From positions 145,912 through 209,911 of the forward strand of contig NZ_FOLB01000009.1 of NCBI RefSeq assembly GCF_900112345.1: a stretch of 64,000 bases of DNA. The letters run 5' to 3'. Positions 1-8,453 of this stretch are shown one piece after another (position 1 is the stretch's first letter; every line of letters starts with the position of its first letter). Source of the DNA: Nocardioides terrae. GTDB taxonomy: Bacteria; Actinomycetota; Actinomycetes; Propionibacteriales; Nocardioidaceae. Below the pieces are notes generated by a model. It was not told the origin of the DNA. It searched no databases and worked only from the letters and a program-made list of their open reading frames with translations. A program made the translations under genes and the position numbers.

Positions 1-108
1 TGAGGTACTTCTCGCACGTATGTCGAACGCTCGTCCAGCGTTTCGACATCGACATCTGAAGTTTCTCCCGCGGCCCGAGGGAGTGGTCGGGTCGTGGATT
101 CGCCGCGC
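1..108 (+). other. Window edge, possible end of a truncated gene
   Basis: Frame 3 from base 3 reads about 18 residues (ending RFDIDI) to a TGA at 57-59, so this could be the last codons of a gene lying outside the window. Nothing in these residues identifies a family. The remainder up to 108 is GC-rich and shows no recognisable signal. Confidence 0.2.
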
Positions 109-231
109 TCAGCGACGCGGCGGGTCGTCGGGGTCGGGCTCGGCGCCCGGTCCCGGCTCGTGACCGGGGTCGATGGGGTCGCTCTCGGGCATGGACTCCG
201 GGTCGTCGGGCCAGGTCGGCACCTGTGTCAT
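109..231 (-). CDS. Possible 40-aa acidic, proline-rich peptide
   Basis: An ATG at 231 opens a 40-residue frame starting MTQVPTWPDDPES. It is rich in Asp, Glu and Pro (repeated DP, EP and GP dipeptides) and ends at a TGA at 111-109. It fills the gap upstream of the divergent arfB gene. No strong ribosome binding site is visible and no family is recognised. The composition is odd for a chance antisense frame in high-GC DNA, but this could still be noise. Confidence 0.25.
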   Translation of the reverse strand: MTQVPTWPDDPESMPESDPIDPGHEPGPGAEPDPDDPPRR

Positions 232-313
232 GTGGTCCCGGTACCCATCGACCGGCCCTGCTCCCTGCGGTCGGCGATACGGTCGGAGATGCGGTCGGCG
301 ATACGGTCGGGGC

Positions 314-769
314 ATGAGCGAGCCAGGGCAGGACCTCGCGGTGCCGGCCGGCCCCGGGCTTCCGTCCGGTGCCACCATCCCGGCGGGTGAGCTGGTCGAG
401 CGCTTCTCCCGCTCCGCCGGGCCGGGTGGGCAGTCGGTCAACACCACCGACACCCGGGTCGAGCTGCTCTTCGGGCCCGCGACCTCCACCGCGTTCACCG
501 ACGCCCAGCGCAGCCACCTGCTCCGGAACCTGGCCGACTCCATGACGCAGGGACGAGTCTCGGTCGTGGCCTCCGAGCACCGTTCCCAGCTGCGCAACCG
601 CATCGCCGCCCGCGAGCGGCTCGTCGCCCTGCTGCGCGAGGCGCTGGCTCCGCCGCCACCGCCACGGCGGCCGACGAAGCCCAGCCGGGCCTCGCAGCGC
701 CGGCGCGTCGAGGCGAAGAAGCAGCTCGGACGGACGAAGGCGTTGCGGGGCCGGGTCCGCGGCGACTGA
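314..769 (+). CDS. arfB: Alternative ribosome-rescue factor ArfB (YaeJ/ICT1 family peptidyl-tRNA hydrolase)
   Basis: The 151-residue protein has the release-factor catalytic motif GGQ at residues 38-40 within RSAGPGGQSVN. It ends in a lysine/arginine-rich tail (about residues 115-151), the part that in ArfB enters the empty mRNA channel. Family knowledge: ArfB hydrolyses peptidyl-tRNA on ribosomes stalled without a stop codon. The ATG at 314 was chosen because it puts GGQ at the family's usual distance from the N terminus; the open frame runs back to 173 but that extension is low-complexity. Just upstream (about 270-312) lie short direct copies of CGGTCGG, not explained. It stands alone, followed by the convergent AraC gene. 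Confidence 0.9.
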   Translation: MSEPGQDLAVPAGPGLPSGATIPAGELVERFSRSAGPGGQSVNTTDTRVELLFGPATSTAFTDAQRSHLLRNLADSMTQGRVSVVASEHRSQLRNRIAARERLVALLREALAPPPPPRRPTKPSRASQRRRVEAKKQLGRTKALRGRVRGD

Positions 770-805
770 GCGGTTGGCCGCGTCACCCCGCACCACCCCG
801 CGCGA

Positions 806-1735
806 CTAGGCGGAGCGCTGGCTCCGCCGCCAGGCCTCAGGGGTGGTCCCGTAGCGGCTGCGGAAGCGGCGGACGAGGTAGGACGCGTCGCGCAGGCCGG
901 TCCGGGCCGCCACGAGGGCCAGCGGCAGGTCGGTCTCGCGCAGCAGCCGACGTACCTCCGTCATGCGGCGCTCGGTGATCCACTCCAGCAGCGGGCGGCC
1001 GGTGGACCGCCGGACCAGTGTCGTCAGGTGACCCGGCGTGTAACCCAGCGCACGGGCGACGTCGGCTGCGGAGACCGGCTCCCGGAACGTCGCCTCGATC
1101 TCCTCGAAGACCCGGGCCACCAAGGGGTCGGGGACGCTCGGGACCGCCGGCGCCAGCCGGGCGGCCGCGACGAGGACGCTGGTCAGCAGCCCGGCTGCGG
1201 CCTCGCCCGCGCCCAGCCGCTCAGGGTGGGCGAGCTCGTCGTCGAGGTCGGTGAGCCACCGCGTCCAGCGGTCGCGTTCCGTCTCCGGCACCACTGCTTG
1301 ACCCGCGCCGGGCGCGAAGAGGGCCAGGAGCGGATGATGAGCGCGCATCAGGGGTGACACCGACGCGAGCGCCGGGACGGCGTCAGGGAGGAACGCCAGC
1401 GACCAGGCCCGGCAGCGGGCGATGTGGGCGGGAGCGGCCGGGCCGATCACCTCGCCCTGCGAGACGGCCTGCACGCCGCCCGCGCGGAGCTCTCGTGCGA
1501 CGCCGTCGACGTGGAACTCGCCTTCGCCCTCCTCGACGTGGACCAGGACGAGGAAGTCGTGCGCGTGACGATGGCTCGGCGGGAGATCGCTCCCATGGGA
1601 GGCGAGGTCGAAACGGAAGACGGACATGGGCGGCCGGCCCGCGCGTTGGTCGTAGCGGTAGACCGGCGTGCCGTCGGACCGGACGGTCCGGAGGGCAGAG
1701 GTCGACACGCGGCTCGCGACCGAAGAATGTCTCAT
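806..1735 (-). CDS. AraC-family transcriptional regulator
   Basis: A 309-residue protein. The N-terminal half (about 35-120) looks like a cupin-type AraC ligand-binding domain with the histidine-rich stretch PPSHRHAHDFLVL. The C-terminal 100 residues form the AraC double helix-turn-helix, with ARALGYTPGHLTTLVRRSTG as the first recognition unit and RFRSRYGTTPEAWRR as the family signature end. It is divergent from the methyltransferase at 1819 across an 83-bp gap, so it may control that gene or itself. The inducer cannot be read from sequence. The start is the first ATG, with GGAAG nearby. Confidence 0.85.
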   Translation of the reverse strand: MRHSSVASRVSTSALRTVRSDGTPVYRYDQRAGRPPMSVFRFDLASHGSDLPPSHRHAHDFLVLVHVEEGEGEFHVDGVARELRAGGVQAVSQGEVIGPAAPAHIARCRAWSLAFLPDAVPALASVSPLMRAHHPLLALFAPGAGQAVVPETERDRWTRWLTDLDDELAHPERLGAGEAAAGLLTSVLVAAARLAPAVPSVPDPLVARVFEEIEATFREPVSAADVARALGYTPGHLTTLVRRSTGRPLLEWITERRMTEVRRLLRETDLPLALVAARTGLRDASYLVRRFRSRYGTTPEAWRRSQRSA

Positions 1736-1818
1736 GGCTACCGACTTCCGTCCGACCCGGGAACGTCGATCCGTCCAATGCTGGAGGTGACAGCAGCAGG
1801 TCTACCACAGGAGCACCG
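1736..1818. promoter_or_regulatory. Divergent AraC/methyltransferase intergenic region
   Basis: This 83-bp gap must hold both divergent start signals. AGGAG at 1809-1813 is the ribosome binding site for the methyltransferase ATG at 1819. No clear operator palindrome was found. Confidence 0.4.
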
Positions 1819-2535
1819 ATGACGACCCGACCCGACGTACACATCCTCGACCAGCGCACCCCCGAGGAGCGTGCCCGCAGCTTCCTGCCCGGCATGGGGC
1901 GGACGTGGCTGCTCCCGCTCTACGACGTCTTCACGCGAGCGGCCGGTGTCGGAGCGCTGCACGCCCGAGCCGCCGAGCTGGCCGACGTCCGGCCCGGTCA
2001 GTCGGCGCTCGACGTCGGCTGCGGGACCGGCAACCTCGCCCTCGCCGTGCTCGCCCGTCAGCCCGCTGCGCGCGTCACCGGGCTGGACCCGGACGGTGAC
2101 GCGCTCCGCCGAGCGGCGCGCAAGGCCCGTCGCCGTGGCGTGTCGCTCACGCTCGACCAGGGGTACGCCGACCGACTGCCCGCCGAGGACGCCTCCCTCG
2201 ACCACGTGCTCTCGTCGCTGGCCCTGCACCACCTGGACGACGACGGCCGGACGGACTTCGCCCGGGAGGCGCTCCGCGTCCTCCGACCCGGTGGGCGCAT
2301 CACGATCGTCGACCTCGGCGGAGGGAGCCACGACCACACCGGCGGACGCGCATCCGGACACTCCGGGCTGCACGGGCTGATGTCCCGCGTCGTACCGGCG
2401 CGCGCCGTCGCCCACAACCACGGCAGCGCTGTCCCCGAGCTGCTCCTGGGTGCCGGGTTCTCCGACGCGCGGGAGGTCGCCCACGTCGATCACCGGTTCG
2501 GGAGGGTCACCTTCGTGCAGGCGACGCGCGCATAG
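1819..2535 (+). CDS. Class I SAM-dependent methyltransferase (Methyltransf_11 type)
   Basis: A 238-residue protein with a SAM-binding motif I at about 63-71 (LDVGCGTGN), an acidic residue ending beta-2 (TGLDPDGD), and the post-motif stretch ALRVLRPGGRI typical of UbiE/Methyltransf_11 enzymes. The substrate is not evident. The start is ATG 1819 behind an AGGAG five bases upstream; the open frame extends to 1354 antisense to the AraC gene, which is not credible coding. The 48-bp gap to the downstream lipase suggests a separate unit. The divergent AraC protein is the obvious candidate regulator (inference). Confidence 0.85.
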   Translation: MTTRPDVHILDQRTPEERARSFLPGMGRTWLLPLYDVFTRAAGVGALHARAAELADVRPGQSALDVGCGTGNLALAVLARQPAARVTGLDPDGDALRRAARKARRRGVSLTLDQGYADRLPAEDASLDHVLSSLALHHLDDDGRTDFAREALRVLRPGGRITIVDLGGGSHDHTGGRASGHSGLHGLMSRVVPARAVAHNHGSAVPELLLGAGFSDAREVAHVDHRFGRVTFVQATRA

Positions 2536-2583
2536 GTCGCGAATCGATGCACGCGGCGCCTGCGGGTCTGTGATGATCCGCAC

Positions 2584-4068
2584 ATGTCACTTCGCATCAG
2601 GGCCGCCTTCACGGCAGCGGCCGCCACCGCCGTGCTCGCGCCGAGCATGTTCACCGCCGCGAACGCGGCCCCCGTCCCGCCCCCGAGCCAGGACCCCTTC
2701 TACGCCACTGCCGCGCAGCCCGATGCAGCGCCCGGCGACGTGATCGACCATCGCGACGTCGCGCTCCCCGGTCTCGGTAGCGCGACCCAGCTGCTCTACC
2801 GCACCACCGACGAGCAGAGGCACCCCAGCACGACCGTGACCACGGTGCTCAACCCCGCGGGCGCCGCCACCAAGGGCATCGTCGCCTACCTCAGCTTCTA
2901 CGACGGCCTGGGCGAGGTGTGCGACCCCAGCTACACGCTGCAGGGCGGTGGCAACGGCCCCGGCCAGGAGGCGCAGGTCATCGGCCTGCTCGTCCAGCAG
3001 GGGTACGCCGTCACCGTCCCCGACTTCGAGGGCAGGGATCACCACTGGGCGGCCGGCGACGAGTCCGGCTGGAGCACGCTCGACGCGATCCGCGCCACCG
3101 AGCAGCAGCTCGGCGTCAGCGCCTCCACCAAGGTGGCCCTCGCCGGCTACTCCGGCGGGTCCATCGCCGGCGAGTGGGCGACCGAGCTCGCCCCGACGTA
3201 CGCCCCGGAGCTCAATCTCGTCGGCACGGCGATCGGCGGCGTCCCGGCCGACCTCGGCCACGTGGTGAGCTACACCAACGGCAGTGCGGCATGGGCCGGT
3301 GTCATCCCGGCGGCCATGGTCTCGCTGGGCCGAGCGTTCGACATCGACTTCACGCCGTACCTGACGCAGCGCGGCCTCGACGACACCGACGCGATCAAGG
3401 ACTCCTGCATCGCGGACTTCAACGCCGCCGAGTCCGGCGTCAGGCTCAGCGACCTGCTCAAGCCGGAGTACGCCTCCTTCCTCGACATCCCGGTCGTGGA
3501 CGGCATCGTCAACCACCTCCGGATGGGCACCCACGGCACCCCGAAGGCGCCGATGATGATGGTGAACGGCAACGCCGACGGCACCGGCGACGGCGTCATG
3601 GTCGCGGCTGACGTGAAGGCCCTCGCCGACCGCTACTGCGCGAAGGGCGTCACGGTCAGCTACACCGAGCTGCCGGGTGCGACGCACACCGCAGCCGGCC
3701 AGACGTTCGTCTTCTCGGCGCTGGCCTACATCGCCGACCGGTTCGCCGGGAAGGCCGCTCCGTCGACCTGCCCCGTGCCCGCGCCGAAGCCGGCCGGGCC
3801 CAAGTCAGTCACCGCGAGCATCAAGGGTCACTCGAAGGCCCACCGGGACGTCGTCGTCGTGACGGCGCCGGGAGCGGTGGGCGCCAAGGTCGCCCTCACC
3901 CGCTTCGGTCGGCGGGGCCCGGTGGCCCGCGGCACGATCGGGGCCGACGGGACCGCGACGATCTCGGTCGCCGACCACAACGGCTCGCGCAGGACGCGCT
4001 ACCGCGCGGTCGTCGGAGCCACGTCCGCCACGCGTGGCACCACGACCCGTGTGCTCAAGCTCCGCTGA
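2584..4068 (+). CDS. Secreted lipase (secretory lipase / LIP family alpha/beta hydrolase)
   Basis: A 494-residue protein with a signal peptide: basic MSLRIR, an alanine-rich core, and probable cleavage after ANA (residue 28). The nucleophile elbow GYSGG places the catalytic Ser at 190. Later NADGTGD and GATHT supply plausible Asp and His. Two cysteine pairs fit an exported enzyme. After about residue 400, a proline-rich linker leads to a 90-residue basic, beta-rich tail that may bind surfaces. Known family members are secreted triacylglycerol lipases or esterases; substrate range is not deducible. A strong hairpin follows the stop codon. Confidence 0.85.
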   Translation: MSLRIRAAFTAAAATAVLAPSMFTAANAAPVPPPSQDPFYATAAQPDAAPGDVIDHRDVALPGLGSATQLLYRTTDEQRHPSTTVTTVLNPAGAATKGIVAYLSFYDGLGEVCDPSYTLQGGGNGPGQEAQVIGLLVQQGYAVTVPDFEGRDHHWAAGDESGWSTLDAIRATEQQLGVSASTKVALAGYSGGSIAGEWATELAPTYAPELNLVGTAIGGVPADLGHVVSYTNGSAAWAGVIPAAMVSLGRAFDIDFTPYLTQRGLDDTDAIKDSCIADFNAAESGVRLSDLLKPEYASFLDIPVVDGIVNHLRMGTHGTPKAPMMMVNGNADGTGDGVMVAADVKALADRYCAKGVTVSYTELPGATHTAAGQTFVFSALAYIADRFAGKAAPSTCPVPAPKPAGPKSVTASIKGHSKAHRDVVVVTAPGAVGAKVALTRFGRRGPVARGTIGADGTATISVADHNGSRRTRYRAVVGATSATRGTTTRVLKLR

Positions 4069-4089
4069 GCCCACCTGACCCGCGTACGA

Positions 4090-4126
4090 CGGCCCGTGCC
4101 GGACACCTCGTGTCCGGCGCGGGCCG
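4090..4126. terminator. Bidirectional hairpin terminator
   Basis: Nested inverted repeat: CGGCCCG then GCCGGACAC (4098-4106), loop CTC, then GTGTCCGGC (4110-4118) and CGGGCCG. It sits between the converging lipase (ends 4068) and the minus-strand gene ending at 4132, so it can serve both. There is no long T tract, which is usual in high-GC actinobacteria. Confidence 0.8.
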
Positions 4127-4131
4127 TTGCG

Positions 4132-4572
4132 CTACCGCTGGAGGTCGTCGGGCCGGGCCTCGTGACCGGGCCGCCCGTGGGTGCGCCGGTCCTCCTTCAT
4201 CTCGGCCTCGTAGAGGTGACGCCTGCCGGCGGCGAGCTGATCGCGGGCGTCCTGCTCGAGCGTCTTGAAGTAGGAGTAGTAGTTGTCGTCGTAGCCCTCG
4301 ACGATCTGGAACGTCCAGTGCCCGGGGATGACGTTGCGGCCGAGCAGCTCGGTGTCGACGCGCTCGGCGAGGTCCTCGTGCCCGGCGTCGCGCAGCAACT
4401 TCACGGCGTCCCCCAGCATCAGGTCGGCCGTGCCGGTGCGCCGGTGGAAGGCGTAGAGGTGGCCGCGCGCCTCCTCGACGGCCTCGAGCGCCTCGGACAG
4501 CTTGCCCAGCGCCTCGACCGTCGCGTCGTCGAGCCCCTCGGGCCGACGGTGGGCGGCGTCCGGCCCGCTCAC
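4132..4572 (-). CDS. Conserved hypothetical helical protein
   Basis: A 146-residue soluble protein, predicted mostly helical by its pattern (VEALGKLSEALEAVEEARGH), with the aromatic cluster GYDDNYYSYFKTLEQ near residue 95 and a charged tail. No catalytic motif was recognised. Its ATG overlaps the stop of the upstream 77-residue gene (4569-4802) by four bases, so the two are translationally coupled and probably work together. I recall similar unannotated proteins in actinobacteria but cannot name the family. Confidence 0.7.
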   Translation of the reverse strand: MSGPDAAHRRPEGLDDATVEALGKLSEALEAVEEARGHLYAFHRRTGTADLMLGDAVKLLRDAGHEDLAERVDTELLGRNVIPGHWTFQIVEGYDDNYYSYFKTLEQDARDQLAAGRRHLYEAEMKEDRRTHGRPGHEARPDDLQR

Positions 4573-4802
4573 GAGGACAGCACCTCCTCGGCGGACACCG
4601 CGCCGTGCCGGCTCTCGATCGCGTCGGCGAGCCTCGTCACGTCATCGGCGGAGACCTCCACCCCTGCCTCGCCGAAACCCTTGCTCAGCTCATCGGCGAC
4701 GGTTCCCTCGGTCGCTCCGTCCTGCCACGACGTGACCCGGTCGACCACCGCCTGGATCGCTTCCCACCTTGCGCTGTCGTTGCTCTCGGTCATGGCGTGC
4801 AT
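4569..4802 (-). CDS. Small conserved hypothetical protein
   Basis: A 77-residue acidic protein with helix-favouring composition (RWEAIQAVVDRVTSWQ and TRLADAIESRHG). It is the first gene of a two-gene unit and its stop overlaps the next start (ATGA). Two in-frame ATGs compete, 4802 and 4793; neither has a good ribosome binding site. The function is unknown. The pairing with the 146-residue protein downstream is the only context. Confidence 0.65.
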   Translation of the reverse strand: MHAMTESNDSARWEAIQAVVDRVTSWQDGATEGTVADELSKGFGEAGVEVSADDVTRLADAIESRHGAVSAEEVLSS

Positions 4803-4844
4803 TACCCACGGCGAGCGCCGCCCAAGCGCGAGGGGAACGAGCCG

Positions 4845-7097
4845 CTAGGGGAGGTACCTCCCCGTCACGATGTCCTGCTGGTCGACCGGCCGACCCTGCT
4901 GGATCGTCCACGCCAGCCGGATCAGCGCGGCGTGCGACCACACCAGCGGCGTCGCGGCGCGGGTGCCCTCCCCCGGCTCGCAACAGGGACGCCCGGTCGG
5001 CGGCCGGCCGTCCCAGACCTGCTCGGAGATCATGTCGCTGGGGTTGGCGGCCGCGGCCACCGAGGCCAGGTACGACGCGCCGGAGCGGCCGGCCGCGACC
5101 TCGTACTCACCCCGCTCGGCGGCGAGGATCGGCCAGCCGCGCCAGAAGGTCATGAACGTGCCGGGGTCGGTGATCGTCCACTCGCCACCCGTCGTCGTCT
5201 CGCCGTACCCGTCGTAGCTGAAGCGGTGCCAGAACGCCCCGTTCGGCGTCTCGAACCTCAGCTGCTGGTCGACCACGTCGAGCGACGAGGCGATCGCAGG
5301 GTCGAACGAGGGCAGGATGCCCATCAGCGGGAGGGCCAGGAAGCTGGGGTCGACCACCAGGCGCTGGTCGACCGAGGCCGGGCCGCCGTCGCCCATCTGG
5401 TAGGGCGACGGGGTGTTCGGCTGGCCGTTCTTCGTCAGCCGCAGGAAGTACGGCGACGCCGACAGCGGACCGTTGGTGGTGACCGTCCAGCCCTTCACGT
5501 TCGCCGCCCAGGTGTCGGCCGTGGCGAGCCAGCTCTGCGCGAGCTCGGGGTGGCCGTTGCGGGTGGCGATGTCGGCCGCGGCCACGAGGCCGGCGATCTG
5601 CGCGGCAATGGAGTTGGGCGAGTACCCCGACTGGTTCTCCCACCGCTCCTGCGGTGAGAACGGCGCGGCCAGGCCGGTGTCCGGGTCGTGGAAGCCGACG
5701 AGGAACTCGGCGGCCCTCCTGACCCCGGGCCAGGTGCTCGGGCCGGTCCGTCCGACCAGGTGCGCCAGCACGATTGGCAGGGCGACCTCGTCGAGCTGCA
5801 GCGAGCCCCAGACGGGTGTGCCGTCGACGTCGGAGTTCTGCGGGAAGGAGCCGTCGGCCTTCTGCTGGTGGCCGAAGAGCCAGTCGACGACCCGGCGGGC
5901 GGCGGCCTGGTCCCCGTCGGCCCACAGGGCGGTGCCGAACTGGTAGGAGTCGCGCGCCCAGACCAGGTGGTAGGCGCCTGACGGCGAGGAGAGGTCGGGC
6001 TTCTTGTCGCCCCACACCCAGGGGGCGCTCGGCGAGGCGACGATGGCGCCCGGGTTGCGCTTGTCCTCGGCCGCGGCGATGACCAGCGCCGAGGCGCGGT
6101 ACTGCCGCGCGACGGACGCGGCGCTCGCCGGCACCGGCCGCAGCGAGGACAGGTAGCCGTGCCAGCCGCGGTCGTAGCGACGCGCCGCCCGCGTGTACCC
6201 GGCGTGCAGCGAGCGGGTCGCGGCCGCCCGGGCAGTGCGGGTCGAGCCCCCGAACCCGAGCGCGATGGTCGCCGTCCGGTGCCCGCGACGCCCGTCGAGC
6301 CGGCTGATCCGGGCCGCCTGGACGACGTTGCCCGGCCCGGCCGAGCGGTAGCGCTGCGTGAGGTCGCGCGAGCGGCGCAGCTGGCGGATCGGCGCACCGG
6401 CCCGGCCGGCGTACGCGTTGGTGAGACGGGTCAGGCCGGGCCTCGCCTCCAGCGCCGTCGCCACGCTCCCGTCGGTGGCGAGCAGCGTGTGTCCGGCGGT
6501 CCGGCCGCGGTCGTCCGTCCCGTCGTTGCCGAGGGCCGGGTCGTAGACGGCGTAGACGCGGTAGCGGCGGCCGTCGAGGGAGGTGAGCCGGACCCGGAGG
6601 GCGAGCGTGTCGCGACGGGGGTCGGTGACGACCTCCTTGACGAGCCGGTAGCGGCCCGCCCGGCCGCCGACCTGCCGGAACCGCAGGCTGCTCGGGTCCG
6701 GTCGCGACGTGCGGAGGCGCATCCGGGTCTCGCGGTCGGTGAAGCGCGAACCGTCGGTCACCACCAGCTCGAGGCTGCGCACGCTCGGCGTCGAGAGGTC
6801 GGGGTAGAACACCTCGCTCACCCGGCCGTCCTGGAGCGTGAACCACACGTTGCTGCGCCGCGTGCGAGCCGTGCCGAAGCCGCTCTTGTCGGCCTCGGTC
6901 CACGTGCTCTTGACGCCCGGGCCGCCCGGAGCGGTGCGGGAGGCTACCGCGCCGGACGCGTGGTCGGCCTCCGGGGGCGCCGCCCCGGCGGGTACGCCGG
7001 ATCTGACCGTCCCCGAGACGGCCAGGGCCGTCGCCAGGCCGGCGGCGAGCGTCGCCAGGCGGAGGGGTGCGTGCTGCAGAGCGGTGCGAGTGGTCAT
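4845..7097 (-). CDS. Exported glucodextranase / glucoamylase-like GH15 enzyme
   Basis: A 750-residue protein with a signal peptide (MTTRTALQHAPLRLATLAAG, cleavage near AGA-A). The N-terminal beta-sandwich begins around GVKSTWTEADKSGFGTA, as in glucodextranases. The (alpha/alpha)6 catalytic domain follows, with VWARDSYQFGTALWADGD. WENQSGYSPNS matches the catalytic-acid region and AAERGEYEVAAG the catalytic-base region of GH15. Family role: releases glucose from non-reducing ends of alpha-1,6 or alpha-1,4 glucans outside the cell. The start at 7097 follows GGAGG and gives the signal peptide; the open frame extends further to 7250. It probably stands alone, divergent from the DUF2236 gene. Confidence 0.85.
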   Translation of the reverse strand: MTTRTALQHAPLRLATLAAGLATALAVSGTVRSGVPAGAAPPEADHASGAVASRTAPGGPGVKSTWTEADKSGFGTARTRRSNVWFTLQDGRVSEVFYPDLSTPSVRSLELVVTDGSRFTDRETRMRLRTSRPDPSSLRFRQVGGRAGRYRLVKEVVTDPRRDTLALRVRLTSLDGRRYRVYAVYDPALGNDGTDDRGRTAGHTLLATDGSVATALEARPGLTRLTNAYAGRAGAPIRQLRRSRDLTQRYRSAGPGNVVQAARISRLDGRRGHRTATIALGFGGSTRTARAAATRSLHAGYTRAARRYDRGWHGYLSSLRPVPASAASVARQYRASALVIAAAEDKRNPGAIVASPSAPWVWGDKKPDLSSPSGAYHLVWARDSYQFGTALWADGDQAAARRVVDWLFGHQQKADGSFPQNSDVDGTPVWGSLQLDEVALPIVLAHLVGRTGPSTWPGVRRAAEFLVGFHDPDTGLAAPFSPQERWENQSGYSPNSIAAQIAGLVAAADIATRNGHPELAQSWLATADTWAANVKGWTVTTNGPLSASPYFLRLTKNGQPNTPSPYQMGDGGPASVDQRLVVDPSFLALPLMGILPSFDPAIASSLDVVDQQLRFETPNGAFWHRFSYDGYGETTTGGEWTITDPGTFMTFWRGWPILAAERGEYEVAAGRSGASYLASVAAAANPSDMISEQVWDGRPPTGRPCCEPGEGTRAATPLVWSHAALIRLAWTIQQGRPVDQQDIVTGRYLP

Positions 7098-7224
7098 GGG
7101 TGCGCCTCCGCCATAGCCGGTGGCCCGGTGACGCCGGTCACAAACGCCTCCGCTGGTGTCGCATGACGTCCGCCGCAGCGGATTCGGCAAGGACCGGGCA
7201 ACGGGCCCGACGTACGCTCGCACC

Positions 7225-8079
7225 ATGGCGCTTCTCGACAGCGTGCGCACGAACCTGGCGGCGGCGCTCTTCGAGCGTGTGGCAGGCCCGGACGGCGCCG
7301 AGCACCGCGACCGGATCCACTACCGCGAGGGCCCGCGGTGGTTCGAGCCGGACAGTCCGATCATGCGTGTGCACGGCGACGCGTCGATGTTCGTCGGTGG
7401 GATCCGCGCGCTGCTGCTGCAGTCGCTGCACCCGGCGGCCATGCGCGGCGTCTCGGAGCACAGCGGCTACCGCGGCGACATGTGGGGACGCCTCGCCCGC
7501 ACCAGCAGGTTCATCGCCGTGACGACCTTCGGCCACGTCGAGGACGCCGAGGCGGCGGTCGCGCTCGTGCGGCGCATCCACGAGCACGTCAACGGCTCGA
7601 TGCCCGACGGAACGCCCTACACGGCAACGGACCCGCACCTGCTCGGCTGGGTCCACGCCGCGGAGATCGACAGCTTCCTCACGGCGCATCAGACGTACGG
7701 CGCCCGGCCGCTCGATCAGGCGGAGCGGGACGTGTACGTCGCCCAGACGGCCGAGATCGCCCGGCGGCTCGGCGTCCTCGAGCCGCCGACCACCGAGGAG
7801 GAGCTGCGGCAGTTCCTGGCGGCCTATCGCCCGGAGCTGCGCGCCACCCCGGAGGCCCAGGAGGCGGTGGGCTACCTGCTCTTCAAGCCGCCGCTGCCGG
7901 CCGCCGCCCGGGTGCCCTACGGCGTGCTGGTCGCGGCTGCGGTCGGGCTGATGCCGCGCTGGACGCGCCGGCCGCTCCGACTGCCCTGGCTGCCGGTCGC
8001 CGAGCGGACCGTCGTGCGCGCCCTCGGCGGACTGGCGACCGGAACGATCCGCTGGGCGATGGCGGCTCCTGCGGCCTGA
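7225..8079 (+). CDS. DUF2236 / MpaB-type oxygenase family protein
   Basis: A 284-residue protein with the family's hallmarks: LLLQSLHPAAMRGVSEHSGY near residue 70, TFGHVEDA near 105, and the heme-ligand region LGWVHAAEIDSFL near 150. Distant relatives include latex clearing protein and MpaB, which are heme-dependent oxygenases; most bacterial DUF2236 members have no known substrate. ATG 7225 was chosen because the family normally begins a few residues before the helix VRTNLAAALFERV. It is followed after 61 bp by the small DUF1059-like gene on the same strand. Confidence 0.8.
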   Translation: MALLDSVRTNLAAALFERVAGPDGAEHRDRIHYREGPRWFEPDSPIMRVHGDASMFVGGIRALLLQSLHPAAMRGVSEHSGYRGDMWGRLARTSRFIAVTTFGHVEDAEAAVALVRRIHEHVNGSMPDGTPYTATDPHLLGWVHAAEIDSFLTAHQTYGARPLDQAERDVYVAQTAEIARRLGVLEPPTTEEELRQFLAAYRPELRATPEAQEAVGYLLFKPPLPAAARVPYGVLVAAAVGLMPRWTRRPLRLPWLPVAERTVVRALGGLATGTIRWAMAAPAA

Positions 8080-8140
8080 CGTCACACTTCTGCCGGCCCG
8101 TCCGTCAGCAGGACGAATCAACCGTAGAAGGAGTGTTCCG

Positions 8141-8377
8141 ATGAAGACGATGACCTGCCAGCAGCTCGGCGGACCCTGCCAGCTCGCTCACCACGGCGCG
8201 ACCGCCGACGACGTGATCAAGGCCCAGGACCGGCACCTCAAGGAGATGGTCGACCGCGGCGACGAGGCGCACGTCCCCGCCCGCAACGACATGAAGGACC
8301 GCTGGAAGCACCCCATCGCCGGCATGGGCTGGTACCGCGACGCCAAGAAGACCTTCGCGGCGCTGCCCGAGGACTGA
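8141..8377 (+). CDS. DUF1059-like small protein
   Basis: A 78-residue protein beginning MKTMTCQQLGGPCQLAHHG, the DUF1059 signature with two close cysteines, followed by ATADDVIKAQDRHLKEM. The C-terminal half (HPIAGMGWYRDAKKTFAAL) differs from the usual short DUF1059 end and looks like a small extra module. No function is established for the family. AAGGAG lies 8 bases before the ATG. It may be cotranscribed with the DUF2236 gene. Confidence 0.7.
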   Translation: MKTMTCQQLGGPCQLAHHGATADDVIKAQDRHLKEMVDRGDEAHVPARNDMKDRWKHPIAGMGWYRDAKKTFAALPED

Positions 8378-8453
8378 CCGCGGGCCTACCCAGAATCGGG
8401 TCGATCGGCCGCTGACCGGTTTTGTCGGCGCCATGGTCGGGCAAGGCTGAGGC

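Noticed and set aside
94..786. Overlapping long frames on both strands around arfB
   Set aside because: They lack conserved motifs; only the arfB frame carries GGQ and the basic tail.
7128..7141. GTGAC-GCCG-GTCAC palindrome between the glucodextranase and DUF2236 genes as an operator
   Set aside because: Arms are only 5 bp in GC-rich DNA and there is no regulator nearby; too weak to list.
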